Below are positions 7,481 through 14,637 of a DNA stretch of 64,000 nucleotides, one piece after another; within the stretch, counting starts at the first letter, position 1; every line of letters starts with the position of its first letter. Position numbers and translations under genes: made by a program. The notes below the pieces were generated by a model. It ran no database searches. It was given only the letters and a program-made list of their open reading frames with translations, and had not been told where the DNA came from. The DNA comes from DAOUBP01 sp964474695 (lineage in GTDB: Bacteria > Chloroflexota > Anaerolineae > CG2-30-64-16). The stretch is from positions 62,001-126,000 of the forward strand of contig CAYYTK010000001.1 of NCBI GenBank assembly GCA_964474695.1, in the 5' to 3' direction.

Positions 7481-8776
7481 CTACTTGTCGAAGGCCACCG
7501 CGGCGGTCATGTTCCACCGCAGCCTGGGGTCTGTCTGCTCAAGCCGGATGGCGGCGGTGTAGCTGATGTCGCCCTTCTGGCTCTGGCCGATCGCCTTGAT
7601 GCGGGTCACGACGCCGCGGAACGACTCGCCCGGCAGTGCATCGAAGGTGATCGCCGCCACATCGCCCTCTTTCACCCGCACCACCTGCAGCTCGGTCAGG
7701 TCGGTGGTTTCAACCTGCCAGGCCGACAGGTCGGCCAGGATCACGGCGGTGGCGCCGGGCAGGAGCTGCTCGCCGACCGCGGGCCTGATCTCGGCCACGA
7801 CGCCCGTGAAGGGCGCGACCAGCTCGGCCTCGGCCAGGGCGGCGCGCGCCTGGTCCAGCGCGGCGGCTGCGGCCGCGACATCGGCCTCGGCGGCCGCGAT
7901 CGTCTGGGTGCGGGCGCCCTGGGCGGTGAGCGCAAGCTGCGCCTGGGCCCGCCGCAAATCAGCCTGGGCCCCGGCCAGGTCGGCCGGTCGGGTCGCCTTC
8001 AGCGCGTCGAGCTGCGCCTGGGCCTGCGCCACCCGGGCGCGGGCGCCCGCGAGATCGGCCGGGCTGGCCCCGCGCTCCAGATCGGCGAGACGGGCCGCCG
8101 CCGCGTTGTAGGCATTGGTGGCCTGCTGCAGGGCCAGCGCCTCGGGCCGGGCGGCGATGTCGGCGTTGCCCTTGACCCGGTCATACGCGGCCTGGGCCTG
8201 CGCCACCGCGGCCTGCGCGTTCGCCTGGTCTGCCCTGGCCGCGGTCAGGACGTCGGCGCTGGCGCCCTCGCGCAGCTTCGCCAGGGCAGCCTGGGCCGCG
8301 GCCAGGTTGGCCTCGGCCGCCCGGATGTCATCCGCAACGGCCAGGCGGTCGGCGCGCGCCTGGGCCGCGTCCACGGCCGCCTGGCTTGCAGTCACTTCCT
8401 GGATCTGCGGGCCGGCCTTCAGCTCGTCGAGCCGCGCCTGTGCTCGCGCGAGCCCGGCCTCGGCCTGGGCGACCCCTGCGCGCAGCCTTGCATCTGCCAG
8501 GCGCAGGAGGGGCTGGCCGGCCGTGACGGTTGCGCCTTCCTCAACCAGGAGCTCGGCCACGCGGCCGCCCGCGGGCAGGCTCAATGACGCGCTGCGGGCC
8601 GGCGCCAGCCTTCCCTCGACAAAGGCCGGCTGGGTTGCGGGTTGGAGCGCGGCCGCGGGCGCTTCCTGCGCCTCGGCCGTGCGGGTGAACAAGGGGGGCA
8701 GCGCCATGGCCGCAAACACAGCGGCCACCAGCACCACAACGGCGATCATACCGATAATCAGCTTCTTGGATTTCAT
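7481..8776 (-). CDS. HlyD/MacA-type efflux periplasmic adaptor subunit
   Basis: A 431-residue membrane-fusion protein. One N-terminal membrane anchor (about residues 5-27) precedes a lipoyl half (AGGRVAELLVEEGATVTAGQPLL). A very long Ala/Gln-rich helical hairpin of about 230 residues follows (AQAEAGLARAQARLDELKAG and similar runs), and the second lipoyl half (APFTGVVAEIRPAVGEQL) leads into a beta-barrel and membrane-proximal domain. It would link the ABC ATPase and FtsX-type permease encoded upstream in the same minus-strand operon. In monoderm or atypical envelopes such adaptors work without a TolC partner. The ATG at 8776 has an SD-like AGGAGAAATG ahead of it. Substrate unknown. Confidence 0.9.
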   Translation of the reverse strand: MKSKKLIIGMIAVVVLVAAVFAAMALPPLFTRTAEAQEAPAAALQPATQPAFVEGRLAPARSASLSLPAGGRVAELLVEEGATVTAGQPLLRLADARLRAGVAQAEAGLARAQARLDELKAGPQIQEVTASQAAVDAAQARADRLAVADDIRAAEANLAAAQAALAKLREGASADVLTAARADQANAQAAVAQAQAAYDRVKGNADIAARPEALALQQATNAYNAAAARLADLERGASPADLAGARARVAQAQAQLDALKATRPADLAGAQADLRRAQAQLALTAQGARTQTIAAAEADVAAAAAALDQARAALAEAELVAPFTGVVAEIRPAVGEQLLPGATAVILADLSAWQVETTDLTELQVVRVKEGDVAAITFDALPGESFRGVVTRIKAIGQSQKGDISYTAAIRLEQTDPRLRWNMTAAVAFDK

Positions 8777-8810
8777 GGATCATTTCTCCTGCTCAGGTTC
8801 TCTCGTATCT

Positions 8811-9617
8811 TTAGTTCGCAACGACATAAGCGCCGGGCACAGGCAGCTCGACCGGCACGCCCGGGATCGATGCGCTCACGCTTTCCGGCTCGCGGTAGCC
8901 GCCCTCAGCCAGGGCGAAGATCTCGTCGCGTTCGCTTATCACGCTTGCCAGCTTGCCATCCTTCATCTGGAACACGCGGTCCACGTACTGGACCATGCGC
9001 AGGTCATGGGTGACCATGATGCCGGCGCGGCCCTGCTCGCGGATGATCCGGGCGAAGGTCTCGACGACCTGGAACGCGCGCTCGGTGTCCAGGCTGGCGG
9101 TGGGCTCGTCGGCGAGCACCACGCTGGGCTGGTGGATCAGTGCGCGAGCGATGGCGACGCGCTGCTGCTGGCCGCCGGAGAGCTGGCGCGGCAGGCTGTT
9201 GAGGCGATCGCCCAGCCCCAGACGCTCCAGCAGCTCCCTGGCACGCGCCTTGCCGGCCCGGTCTAACCGGCCGTTCAACCGCAGCATCAACTCGACGTTC
9301 TCCTGCGCGGTGAGATAGGGCGTCAGGTTGTTGGCCTGGAACGTAAAGCCGATTTTTTCCCGGCGAAACGCGGTTCGCACGGTTTCGGACATGCGGCCCA
9401 GGTCGTGCCCGTCGATGGTGATGCGGCCTTCGCTCGGCTTGAGCAGCGCGGCGAGCATCGCCAGCAAAGTCGTCTTGCCGGAGCCGCTGGGCCCCACCAG
9501 CGCCACGAACTCCCCCTGGCGCACATCAATCGATACGGCGTCCACGGCACGAATCTGCCCGCTGCTGCCGGTGCTATAGGTTTTGGTTACCGAGTCGGTT
9601 GCTAATGCTATTGTCAT
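8811..9617 (-). CDS. ABC exporter ATP-binding protein (MacB/LolD/DevA type)
   Basis: A 268-residue ATPase: Walker A GPSGSGKTT near residue 42, Q-loop FQANNLTPYLT, signature LSGGQQQRVAIARAL, Walker B VVLADEPTASLD, and the H-loop in VTHDLRM. These features place it with the ATPases of MacAB, LolCDE and DevBCA systems that drive mechanotransmission through FtsX-like permeases. About 35 residues beyond the usual C-terminus (VISERDEIF to VVAN) are extra. Its gene lies between permease and adaptor. The stretch before its ATG (9631-9761) is filled by heptamer and octamer tandem repeats, so the operon is interrupted by repeats rather than tightly coupled. Confidence 0.93.
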   Translation of the reverse strand: MTIALATDSVTKTYSTGSSGQIRAVDAVSIDVRQGEFVALVGPSGSGKTTLLAMLAALLKPSEGRITIDGHDLGRMSETVRTAFRREKIGFTFQANNLTPYLTAQENVELMLRLNGRLDRAGKARARELLERLGLGDRLNSLPRQLSGGQQQRVAIARALIHQPSVVLADEPTASLDTERAFQVVETFARIIREQGRAGIMVTHDLRMVQYVDRVFQMKDGKLASVISERDEIFALAEGGYREPESVSASIPGVPVELPVPGAYVVAN

Positions 9618-9633
9618 GTTGTACCTCGTGGTG

Positions 9634-9761
9634 CGTGGTGCGTACTGCGTACTGCGTACTGCGTACTGCGTGCTGCGTGTTGCGTGTTTCGCAAGCCGCT
9701 ATTCGCTGATTCGTCGTTCGCTGATTCGCCAATTCGCTGATTCGCTGATTCGCTGATTCGC
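9634..9761. repeat. Heptamer then octamer tandem repeats upstream of the ABC ATPase
   Basis: Bases 9634-9690 hold repeated GTACTGC heptamers and variants. Bases 9702-9761 hold octamers built on GCTGATTC. The same two repeat types, in the same order relative to the ATPase gene, occur before the other ABC ATPase gene (18783-18955). This fills the whole gap between the permease stop and the ATPase start. Confidence 0.85.
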
Positions 9762-10916
9762 TTACGCCAGCCCCAGCGCGGTCAACGGCTCGACCTTGAG
9801 CGAGTAGCGAACCGAAACCAGGCCGCCGAGGGGGCCGATCAGCAGCAGGGAGCCGATGGCGGCCCAAACTGCCGATGGGGCAAAGACAATCGGGATGGTG
9901 GCCGGAAAGCCCAGCGATAGGAGCAGCGTCACCGCCGCACCGATGAATACGCCGCTGATGGTGACCGCCACGATCTGCACGATGGCAGCCAGCCCCACAG
10001 TGGCATTACTGGCGCCGATGGCCTTCAGCATGCCGATCTGCGCCACCTTCTGCAGGGTCAAAATCTGGAAAAAGCCGCCGATCACCAGGATGCCGATCAG
10101 CAGCGCAAAGTAACGCTGCGTGTCAAGCGTGCTCTGCTGGGCGCTGTAGCCGGGAGTCGCCTGGTAGGCGGTGACGCGATCCACCGCCACCACGTCCTTT
10201 ACCTGCGCCGCGATCCGCTCCGCCACTGCGGCGGCCTGCGCCGGATCGTTCACCCGGATGCCTACTATGTTGGCCACGACCTCGGCGTCGGGCGAGCCGC
10301 CCACGACCGCCTGGGGCCGGATCTCATCCCAGGTGCGGATCGGCAGGATCACGGCGGGCTGGAGCGAGAACTGCCGGTCGTCGCTGATGCCGGCCACCCG
10401 CAGATCGTAGAACTGCTCCTCGGTGTCCTGGATCGACTTGACCGTGAAGATGTCTCCTACCTTCAGGCCCGTGCGCAGCGCCACCTGGCGATCCAGCACC
10501 GCCTCGTTGCCGCGGCGGCTGCGCAGCCCCTCGCCCGTCACCACCGGCGGTTTGCCCGGCATGCCAGGCTCCACCCCGATGAGCGCCACGTTCAGCGGCT
10601 CGCGGCCATCGGTGAAGACCAGCGTCGCGCTGGCCGCACCGATCGGGCCGGCCGCGGCCACCCCTTCCACGCGGCGGATTTGGTTCAGCCGGTTCTGCCC
10701 GATCCGGCTGGCGCCGATCGATAGGTCGACGTTCGCCTGGTACGCGATCAGGTCCGCGTTCAGCTTCTCGATATAGTTGCGGTTGCCCGCGCCCAGTCCC
10801 TCGGCCAGCGCGGCGACGAACAGGACGAGCACCGTGATCAGCGCGATGACCAGGCTGAACAGGATGAACCGCCCGCGTCCCCGCCAGATTTCTTTGAGTG
10901 CCAGATAAAGCGGCAT
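9762..10916 (-). CDS. FtsX/MacB/DevC-type ABC permease
   Basis: A 384-residue permease with one N-terminal transmembrane helix (about 16-40), a large extracytoplasmic domain (about 45-255, including DREPLNVALIGVEPGMPG and EAVLDRQVALRTGLKVGD), and three C-terminal helices (about 262-375). This is the MacB_PCD plus FtsX arrangement, about the length of DevC. It has no fused ATPase, so it pairs with the ATPase at 8811. It is the first gene of the exporter operon and is preceded by a near-perfect promoter with an embedded dyad. Substrate unknown; lipids, peptides or macrolide-like drugs are typical of the class. Confidence 0.9.
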   Translation of the reverse strand: MPLYLALKEIWRGRGRFILFSLVIALITVLVLFVAALAEGLGAGNRNYIEKLNADLIAYQANVDLSIGASRIGQNRLNQIRRVEGVAAAGPIGAASATLVFTDGREPLNVALIGVEPGMPGKPPVVTGEGLRSRRGNEAVLDRQVALRTGLKVGDIFTVKSIQDTEEQFYDLRVAGISDDRQFSLQPAVILPIRTWDEIRPQAVVGGSPDAEVVANIVGIRVNDPAQAAAVAERIAAQVKDVVAVDRVTAYQATPGYSAQQSTLDTQRYFALLIGILVIGGFFQILTLQKVAQIGMLKAIGASNATVGLAAIVQIVAVTISGVFIGAAVTLLLSLGFPATIPIVFAPSAVWAAIGSLLLIGPLGGLVSVRYSLKVEPLTALGLA

Positions 10917-10960
10917 AGTTGTTTCTCCGATTCGGTCTGTCGTTTGATTTGTACGATAAC

Positions 10961-10989
10961 CTTATACACTACATTGTAATGTTTGTCAA
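10961..10989 (-). promoter_or_regulatory. Consensus promoter with operator dyad for the exporter operon
   Basis: On the minus strand TTGACA (10984-10989), 17 bases, then TATAAG (10961-10966). The spacer contains the dyad ACATTGTAATGT (10971-10982), which is well placed for a repressor that blocks RNA polymerase. The candidate regulator in this window is the GntR protein at 14152, whose own promoter carries a different AT-rich dyad; a link is not shown. Between 10990 and 11106 nothing else was recognised. Confidence 0.65.
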
Positions 10990-11106
10990 GTCTTTGCATA
11001 TGCTTATTGGGCTGCATTCGAATTTTTAAGATTCACAACCTCCTTTGCGAAGACCACAAGATGGTGTATGATACGCCTGTCAACGCTTGGATGGCTGCCC
11101 CGCCCA

Positions 11107-11237
11107 ACGCGGTGTGTCCGGGGCGGCATTTGAACCAGGCCGGTGTTTCGCTGGCGCGCCGCGCCGGCGAGACGATCGGTCCCTTCGACCGCGTCATCAC
11201 CTCGACCGAGTGTGTGCGAATGGCTTTCAGTGTTTGA
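11107..11237 (+). pseudogene. Truncated N-terminal remnant of a histidine phosphatase
   Basis: The translated stretch GRHLNQAGVSLARRAG followed by IGPFDRVITST is nearly the same as residues 17-45 of the intact histidine phosphatase at 13358-13879, and the nucleotide match is about 80 percent by eye. The match breaks off after ITST and a stop follows at 11235-11237. The catalytic RH at the start and the later SHGG motif are absent, so it cannot be functional. The fragment and the intact gene bracket the RAYT island, which suggests a local duplication or a rearrangement by the repeats. Confidence 0.65.
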
Positions 11238-11240
11238 AGT

Positions 11241-12044
11241 GTGACGCCAATGAACCGGGAAACCCTTAAACGCCTCGCGGCCAACCCGGACTACATCAGC
11301 GGCATCTACAACTACTGTGACCAGTGGTGCGAGCGCTGCCCGTTCACCGCGCGCTGCGGGAATTTCGCATTGGGGTGCGAGGCGTCTCCCGACGACGCTG
11401 GCCGGGATAACCGCAACGCTGAATCCTGGAAAGAGATTGCAGACATGCTGCTGGCGTCCATCGAGCTGCTGTACGATATGGCCGAGGAACGCGGGCTTGA
11501 CCTCGACTCGGTGGACGAAACCGAAATCATGGCCGAGAGAGAGCAGCAGCGAGAGGACGATGAGTCCCAACCCTGTGTGGTGGCATCGAAGGTCTACGCG
11601 GATCGGGTGGGCGAATGGTTCGAGACCGCGGACGATCTGTTTCAGAAAAAAAACGAGGCCTTTGCGACCGCGCAGCGGCTTGGCCTTGCCGCTCCCACCA
11701 CGGAGGCCGAGCGCCTCAACGACGCCGTAGAGATCATCCGCTGGCATCAATACCAGATTCATGTGAAGCTGATGCGAGCGTTCCACTCCCGGCACAACGA
11801 AGAGAGGCTTGCCCATGTGCTCGCCAGCTTCCCGAAGGATTCTGACGGCTCAGCCAAGGTGGCGTTGATCGGCATTGACCGCTCCATGGCAGGCTGGGGC
11901 GTGCTGCTCCGTGCGTTCTCCGCACGGGAGACCGAAACGCTACGAATCCTGGCGCACCTGGAGCGGCTGCGCCGCGACGTAGAACGCGAGTTTTCCGCGG
12001 CGCGGGCGTTCGTGCGGCCAGGGTTTGACACTGTCGACGCATAA
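11241..12044 (+). CDS. Conserved hypothetical protein with N-terminal Cys cluster
   Basis: A 267-residue soluble, strongly acidic and helical protein (264 residues from the ATG at 11250). Near the N-terminus is the cluster YCDQWCERCPFTARC, four cysteines in C-x3-C-x2-C-x5-C spacing, suited to zinc or an iron-sulfur centre. The motif IYNYCDxWCERCPFT recalls a scattered family of uncharacterised bacterial proteins. The rest has acidic helices (about 55-110) and two further helical regions, with no recognisable enzyme motif. The GTG at 11241 or the ATG at 11250 could start it; no strong SD is visible. It lies between the phosphatase remnant and the RAYT island. Function unknown. Confidence 0.75.
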   Translation: MTPMNRETLKRLAANPDYISGIYNYCDQWCERCPFTARCGNFALGCEASPDDAGRDNRNAESWKEIADMLLASIELLYDMAEERGLDLDSVDETEIMAEREQQREDDESQPCVVASKVYADRVGEWFETADDLFQKKNEAFATAQRLGLAAPTTEAERLNDAVEIIRWHQYQIHVKLMRAFHSRHNEERLAHVLASFPKDSDGSAKVALIGIDRSMAGWGVLLRAFSARETETLRILAHLERLRRDVEREFSAARAFVRPGFDTVDA

Positions 12045-12129
12045 CTCGGCAGGTGATTTTTGCGTTATTTGGACCAAGGTGCAATAACAAGTGGCTGGAT
12101 GATGCGGTGATGGAGGCGTTGGCTCGGCG

Positions 12130-12270
12130 CACGGGAAACCCGTCCCCATCGACGTGACGATCGGCGCCGTGTGTGTGGGTGGGTTTATCGCCGCGGCGAT
12201 GGATTGTGGACGTATCCATTGATTGCCGCGGGCGGGTGGCATCCGTGGATGGGGGCCAAACCCGCCCCTA
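12130..12270. repeat. REP-like half elements before the RAYT gene
   Basis: AAACCCGTCCCCA (12136-12148) and AAACCCGCCCCTA (12258-12270) are single arms of the GGGGCGGGTTT repeat that recurs downstream. The gap 12045-12286 contains only such repeat-like, hairpin-prone sequence. Confidence 0.7.
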
Positions 12271-12286
12271 CGATGGGGGGAATGCT

Positions 12287-12883
12287 GTGACCTATGATCC
12301 GAAACGCCATCACCGCCGGTCTATCCGGTTGCCGGGATACGATTATGCACAACCGGGCGCGTATTTTGTCACCATCTGCGCGCATGGCGGCGAGCCTCTT
12401 TTCGGTGAAGTCATTGACGGCGTCATGCGCCCTAACCGGTGTGGGCGCATTGCGCAGATGTGCTGGCTGGACTTGCCGCGCCATTACCCGCACGTGGTGC
12501 TGGACGAGTCCATCATCATGCCGACCCATGTTCACATGATCATCGTGCTGGTCGACGATTCCATCCAACGGGAGCCCGTCAACGAAGGCGCTCAGGTGGG
12601 CGCCCGACCTGCTGCCTCGGCGCGCCACGGGCTGCCTGAAGTTGTGCGCGCCTTCAAGACGTTTTCCGCCAAACGCATCAACGCGTTGCGTCGCACGCCG
12701 GGCATACCCGTGTGGCAGCGCAACTACTACGAGCACATCATTCGCGATGACTATGCCTTGCAGGCGATCCGCAAGTACATCCGCGATAACCCGTTGCGGT
12801 GGCATTTGGACCGCTATAATCCTGCCGCCGGCGGTCCGGACCCGGAGGCGGCCGCAATTTGGCGAATGTTGGATGATCTGTAG
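12287..12883 (+). CDS. REP-associated tyrosine transposase (RAYT, Y1 family)
   Basis: A 198-residue single-strand nuclease of the IS200/IS605-related Y1 transposase group. The HUH metal motif is HVH in MPTHVHMIIVL (about residues 81-83) and the nucleophile tyrosine is in IRKYIRDNPLRW near residue 165. Other family marks are the start RRSIRLPGYDYxQPGAYFVT and VWQRNYYEHIIRDD. RAYTs cut and join REP/REPIN palindromes in single-stranded DNA. The gene is embedded in GGGGCGGGTTT repeats; its TAG stop is the first three bases of one of them. The GTG at 12287 is chosen because a run of G (12275-12280) precedes it and homology begins there; the longer frame to 12173 is repeat sequence. Confidence 0.92.
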   Translation: MTYDPKRHHRRSIRLPGYDYAQPGAYFVTICAHGGEPLFGEVIDGVMRPNRCGRIAQMCWLDLPRHYPHVVLDESIIMPTHVHMIIVLVDDSIQREPVNEGAQVGARPAASARHGLPEVVRAFKTFSAKRINALRRTPGIPVWQRNYYEHIIRDDYALQAIRKYIRDNPLRWHLDRYNPAAGGPDPEAAAIWRMLDDL

Positions 12884-13100
12884 GGGCGGGTTTCTCCGCA
12901 TGACGATGGGCGGTGGTTGCCCGCACGCAACCATCGTTACGGCGCCCGGTGGATCGGCGCACGTGAAACCCGCCCCCCGGCGTGCGTGGCGGTGCGGGGT
13001 AGGGGGCGGGTTTGGCGCCGCGACGATGGATTGTGGACAAAACCGCCGATCGCCGCGGGGCGGGTGGCGTCCGTTGATGCATGGCAAACCCGCCCCTACG
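12881..13100. repeat. REP half-element cluster after the RAYT gene
   Basis: TAGGGGCGGGTTT (from 12881), AAACCCGCCCCCC (near 12966), GGGGGCGGGTTT (near 13000) and AAACCCGCCCCTA (near 13086) alternate in orientation. They can pair as about 90-bp inverted couples. No gene is supported in this stretch. Confidence 0.75.
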
Positions 13101-13120
13101 GTGGGCGCGGGTGTCAAGGT

Positions 13121-13218
13121 GTAGGGGCGGGTTTCACGTCGTTGATACGGCATCGCCGGCAGACGGACATGCGCGGTCATCGATGGTTCGCCGTCAAACC
13201 AGGAAAACCCGCCCCTAC
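13121..13218. repeat. REPIN-like inverted pair, copy 1 (98 bp)
   Basis: Starts GTAGGGGCGGGTTT and ends AAACCCGCCCCTAC. The 98-bp unit is repeated at 13239-13336 with a period of 118 bases, and a 97-bp element with the same ends but a different middle lies at 55340-55436. Confidence 0.85.
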
Positions 13219-13238
13219 GGTGGGTGCGGGTGCGAGGT

Positions 13239-13336
13239 GTAGGGGCGGGTTTCACGTCGTTGATACGGCATCGCCGGCAGACGGACATGCGCGGTCATCG
13301 ATGGTTCGCCGTCAAACCAGGAAAACCCGCCCCTAC
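13239..13336. repeat. REPIN-like inverted pair, copy 2 (98 bp)
   Basis: A near-exact direct repeat of 13121-13218, including the interior CACGTCGTTGATACGGCATC, separated by a 20-base linker. It ends about 20 bases before the ATG of the histidine phosphatase. Confidence 0.85.
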
Positions 13337-13357
13337 GACGCGATGGGGGATTGTATT

Positions 13358-13879
13358 ATGCGCACTATCGAGCTCCGCCGCCACACGATGCGGGCCAAGC
13401 CGGGGCAACATTTGACCCAGGCCGGCGTGTCCCTTGCGCGCCGCGCCGGTGAGGGCATCGGCCCCTTCGACCGGGTGATCACCTCCACTGTGCCGCGCGC
13501 GTTCGAGACGGCGCTGGCGATGGGCTTCGCGGTCGACGAGGAACTCGATGCGCTGGCTCAGATGGGCGAGGGCGTGGACAGGGAGATCGAGTGGCCGGCA
13601 TCCTTCGGCCAGATTGCGGCCGTGATGCGCCGGGGCGGCGCGGCCGCCAAGTTCGGCCAGCGGCTTGCCCGGCTGCTCGCCGAGATCGCGGCCGTGTTGC
13701 CCGAGGGCGGCTCGGTGCTGGTGATCAGCCACGGCGGCATTGTGGAGGCCGCGGCGGTCGCGTGTCTGCCGGATGCCGATCATGCGGCGTGGGGCGACTA
13801 TTGCGGTTATTGCGAAGGGGTCCGCCTCTTCTCCGACGGCGTGCGGTTTGTTCGCGGCGAGATCCTGCGCATGCCGTAG
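13358..13879 (+). CDS. Histidine phosphatase (phosphoglycerate mutase-like) family protein
   Basis: A 173-residue protein. The catalytic RH is in ELRRHTMRAKPGQHL (about residues 5-19), the second arginine context is FDRVITSTVPRAFETA, and the late histidine is in VISHGGIVEAAA. The third residue of the usual RHG signature is T here, a tolerated variation. Such enzymes remove phosphate through a phosphohistidine; the substrate is not predictable. The ATG at 13358 begins the conserved domain; the frame is open upstream only through repeat sequence. A truncated second copy lies at 11107. Confidence 0.82.
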   Translation: MRTIELRRHTMRAKPGQHLTQAGVSLARRAGEGIGPFDRVITSTVPRAFETALAMGFAVDEELDALAQMGEGVDREIEWPASFGQIAAVMRRGGAAAKFGQRLARLLAEIAAVLPEGGSVLVISHGGIVEAAAVACLPDADHAAWGDYCGYCEGVRLFSDGVRFVRGEILRMP

Positions 13880-13911
13880 GCCGAGATTCTTGTCCTGAAG
13901 ACCGTTCTGGA

Positions 13912-13970
13912 CTGGAGGCTTCAGCCGGTTCGGCCCTTAACGCGAGAGACCGGCTGAAGCCTCGATTCCG
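13912..13970. repeat. Dispersed hairpin repeat, family A, copy 2
   Basis: Arms CTGGAGGCTTCAGCCGGTT and GACCGGCTGAAGCCTCGATT. It lies just after the histidine phosphatase and may act as its terminator. The rest of the gap to the GntR promoter (13971-14087) shows degenerate 7-base periodicity (ATCTACT, ATTTGCC, ATCAGCT, ATCTGCT) and no gene. Confidence 0.8.
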
Positions 13971-14087
13971 GCGCGCAACCCGAAAGACATCACATCCTAT
14001 CTACTATTTGCCATCAGCTATCTGCTGCCGCGCCCCTCCGTCAGTCAGGCGTCAGCTTTCGGTCCGCCAATTCTCCAGTATTCCCTC

Positions 14088-14116
14088 TTGACAACTCACT
14101 AAACCAATGATACAAT
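14088..14116 (+). promoter_or_regulatory. Sigma70 promoter of the GntR gene
   Basis: TTGACA (14088-14093), 17 bases, TACAAT (14111-14116). The -10 box is inside the operator repeats described next, so autorepression is likely. Confidence 0.75.
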
Positions 14117-14143
14117 TCATTCAATAATACAATTCATTCATTG
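14104..14143. promoter_or_regulatory. Tandem operator-like repeats at the GntR promoter
   Basis: Two 16-base direct copies, AATGATACAATTCATT (14106-14121) and AATAATACAATTCATT (14123-14138). The first has dyad arms AATGA/TCATT, and the whole block is framed by CCAATGA and TCATTGG. The block spans the -10 box and ends nine bases before the GntR ATG, as expected for an autoregulated YtrA-type repressor. Confidence 0.6.
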
Positions 14144-14151
14144 GAACGGAC

Positions 14152-14547
14152 ATGCAGCTCAGCCTGGATTTCCAGAGTAAGGTTCCCATCTACAGCCAGA
14201 TCGTCGAGCAGGTGAAGGGGCTGGCGGCGGCGGGCGTGTTGGCGCCGGGCGACCAGTTGCCCACCGTGCGCGAGGTGGCGGCCGAGCTGCGCATCAACTT
14301 CAACACGGTGGCGCGGGCGTATCGCATGCTGCACGATGAGGGGATCATCTCCACGCAGCAGGGGCGCGGGACCTTCGTGCTGGCCCAGGCGCCAAGCGAT
14401 GCGGCCGGCGCGCTGCGCCACGCGCACCTGGCGGAGATGCTCGCGGGCTGGCTGGCCGAGGTCGGACGCATGGGGTTCCGGCCGGATGAGGTGGAAGAGG
14501 CGTGGGATCAGGCTTTCAAAGCGTGGGCCAGGAACGAAGGCCCCTGA
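14152..14547 (+). CDS. GntR family regulator, YtrA subfamily
   Basis: A 131-residue DNA-binding protein. The winged helix covers residues 5-75 (VPIYSQIVEQVKGLAAAG, LPTVREVAAELRINFNTVARAY, GTFVLAQAP), followed by only about 55 residues of helix, which is the short YtrA-type dimerisation tail with no ligand domain. YtrA repressors control adjacent ABC exporter operons and respond to cell-envelope stress. Its promoter carries tandem AT-rich sites, so autoregulation is likely. The slipin gene 90 bases downstream is the nearest possible partner. Confidence 0.88.
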   Translation: MQLSLDFQSKVPIYSQIVEQVKGLAAAGVLAPGDQLPTVREVAAELRINFNTVARAYRMLHDEGIISTQQGRGTFVLAQAPSDAAGALRHAHLAEMLAGWLAEVGRMGFRPDEVEEAWDQAFKAWARNEGP

Positions 14548-14564
14548 GACTGTTTGTGGTCAAC

Positions 14565-14615
14565 GCATCCTTCGACTGCGCCCCGCGGACTGCTGCGGGG
14601 CTTCGCTCAGGATGC
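14565..14615. repeat. Dispersed inverted repeat, family C
   Basis: GCATCC (14565) and GGATGC (ending 14615) enclose TTCGACTGCGCCCCGC and its GCGGGG partner. Related CCTTCGACTGCGCTC/CTCAGGATG elements occur inside the coding region at 17433-17467 and, more diverged, at 59811-59862. Confidence 0.7.
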
Positions 14616-14637
14616 TTCATAGTGAGGAGGAAACGTG

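Noticed and set aside
7475..8587. 370-codon open frame on the plus strand opposite the efflux adaptor
   Set aside because: A shadow of the Ala/Gln-rich GC-biased coiled-coil gene; its Gly/Arg/Leu composition matches no family.
12173..12286. Longer N-terminus of the RAYT protein
   Set aside because: The extra 38 residues are translated REP sequence, and the family homology and ribosome site start at the GTG at 12287.
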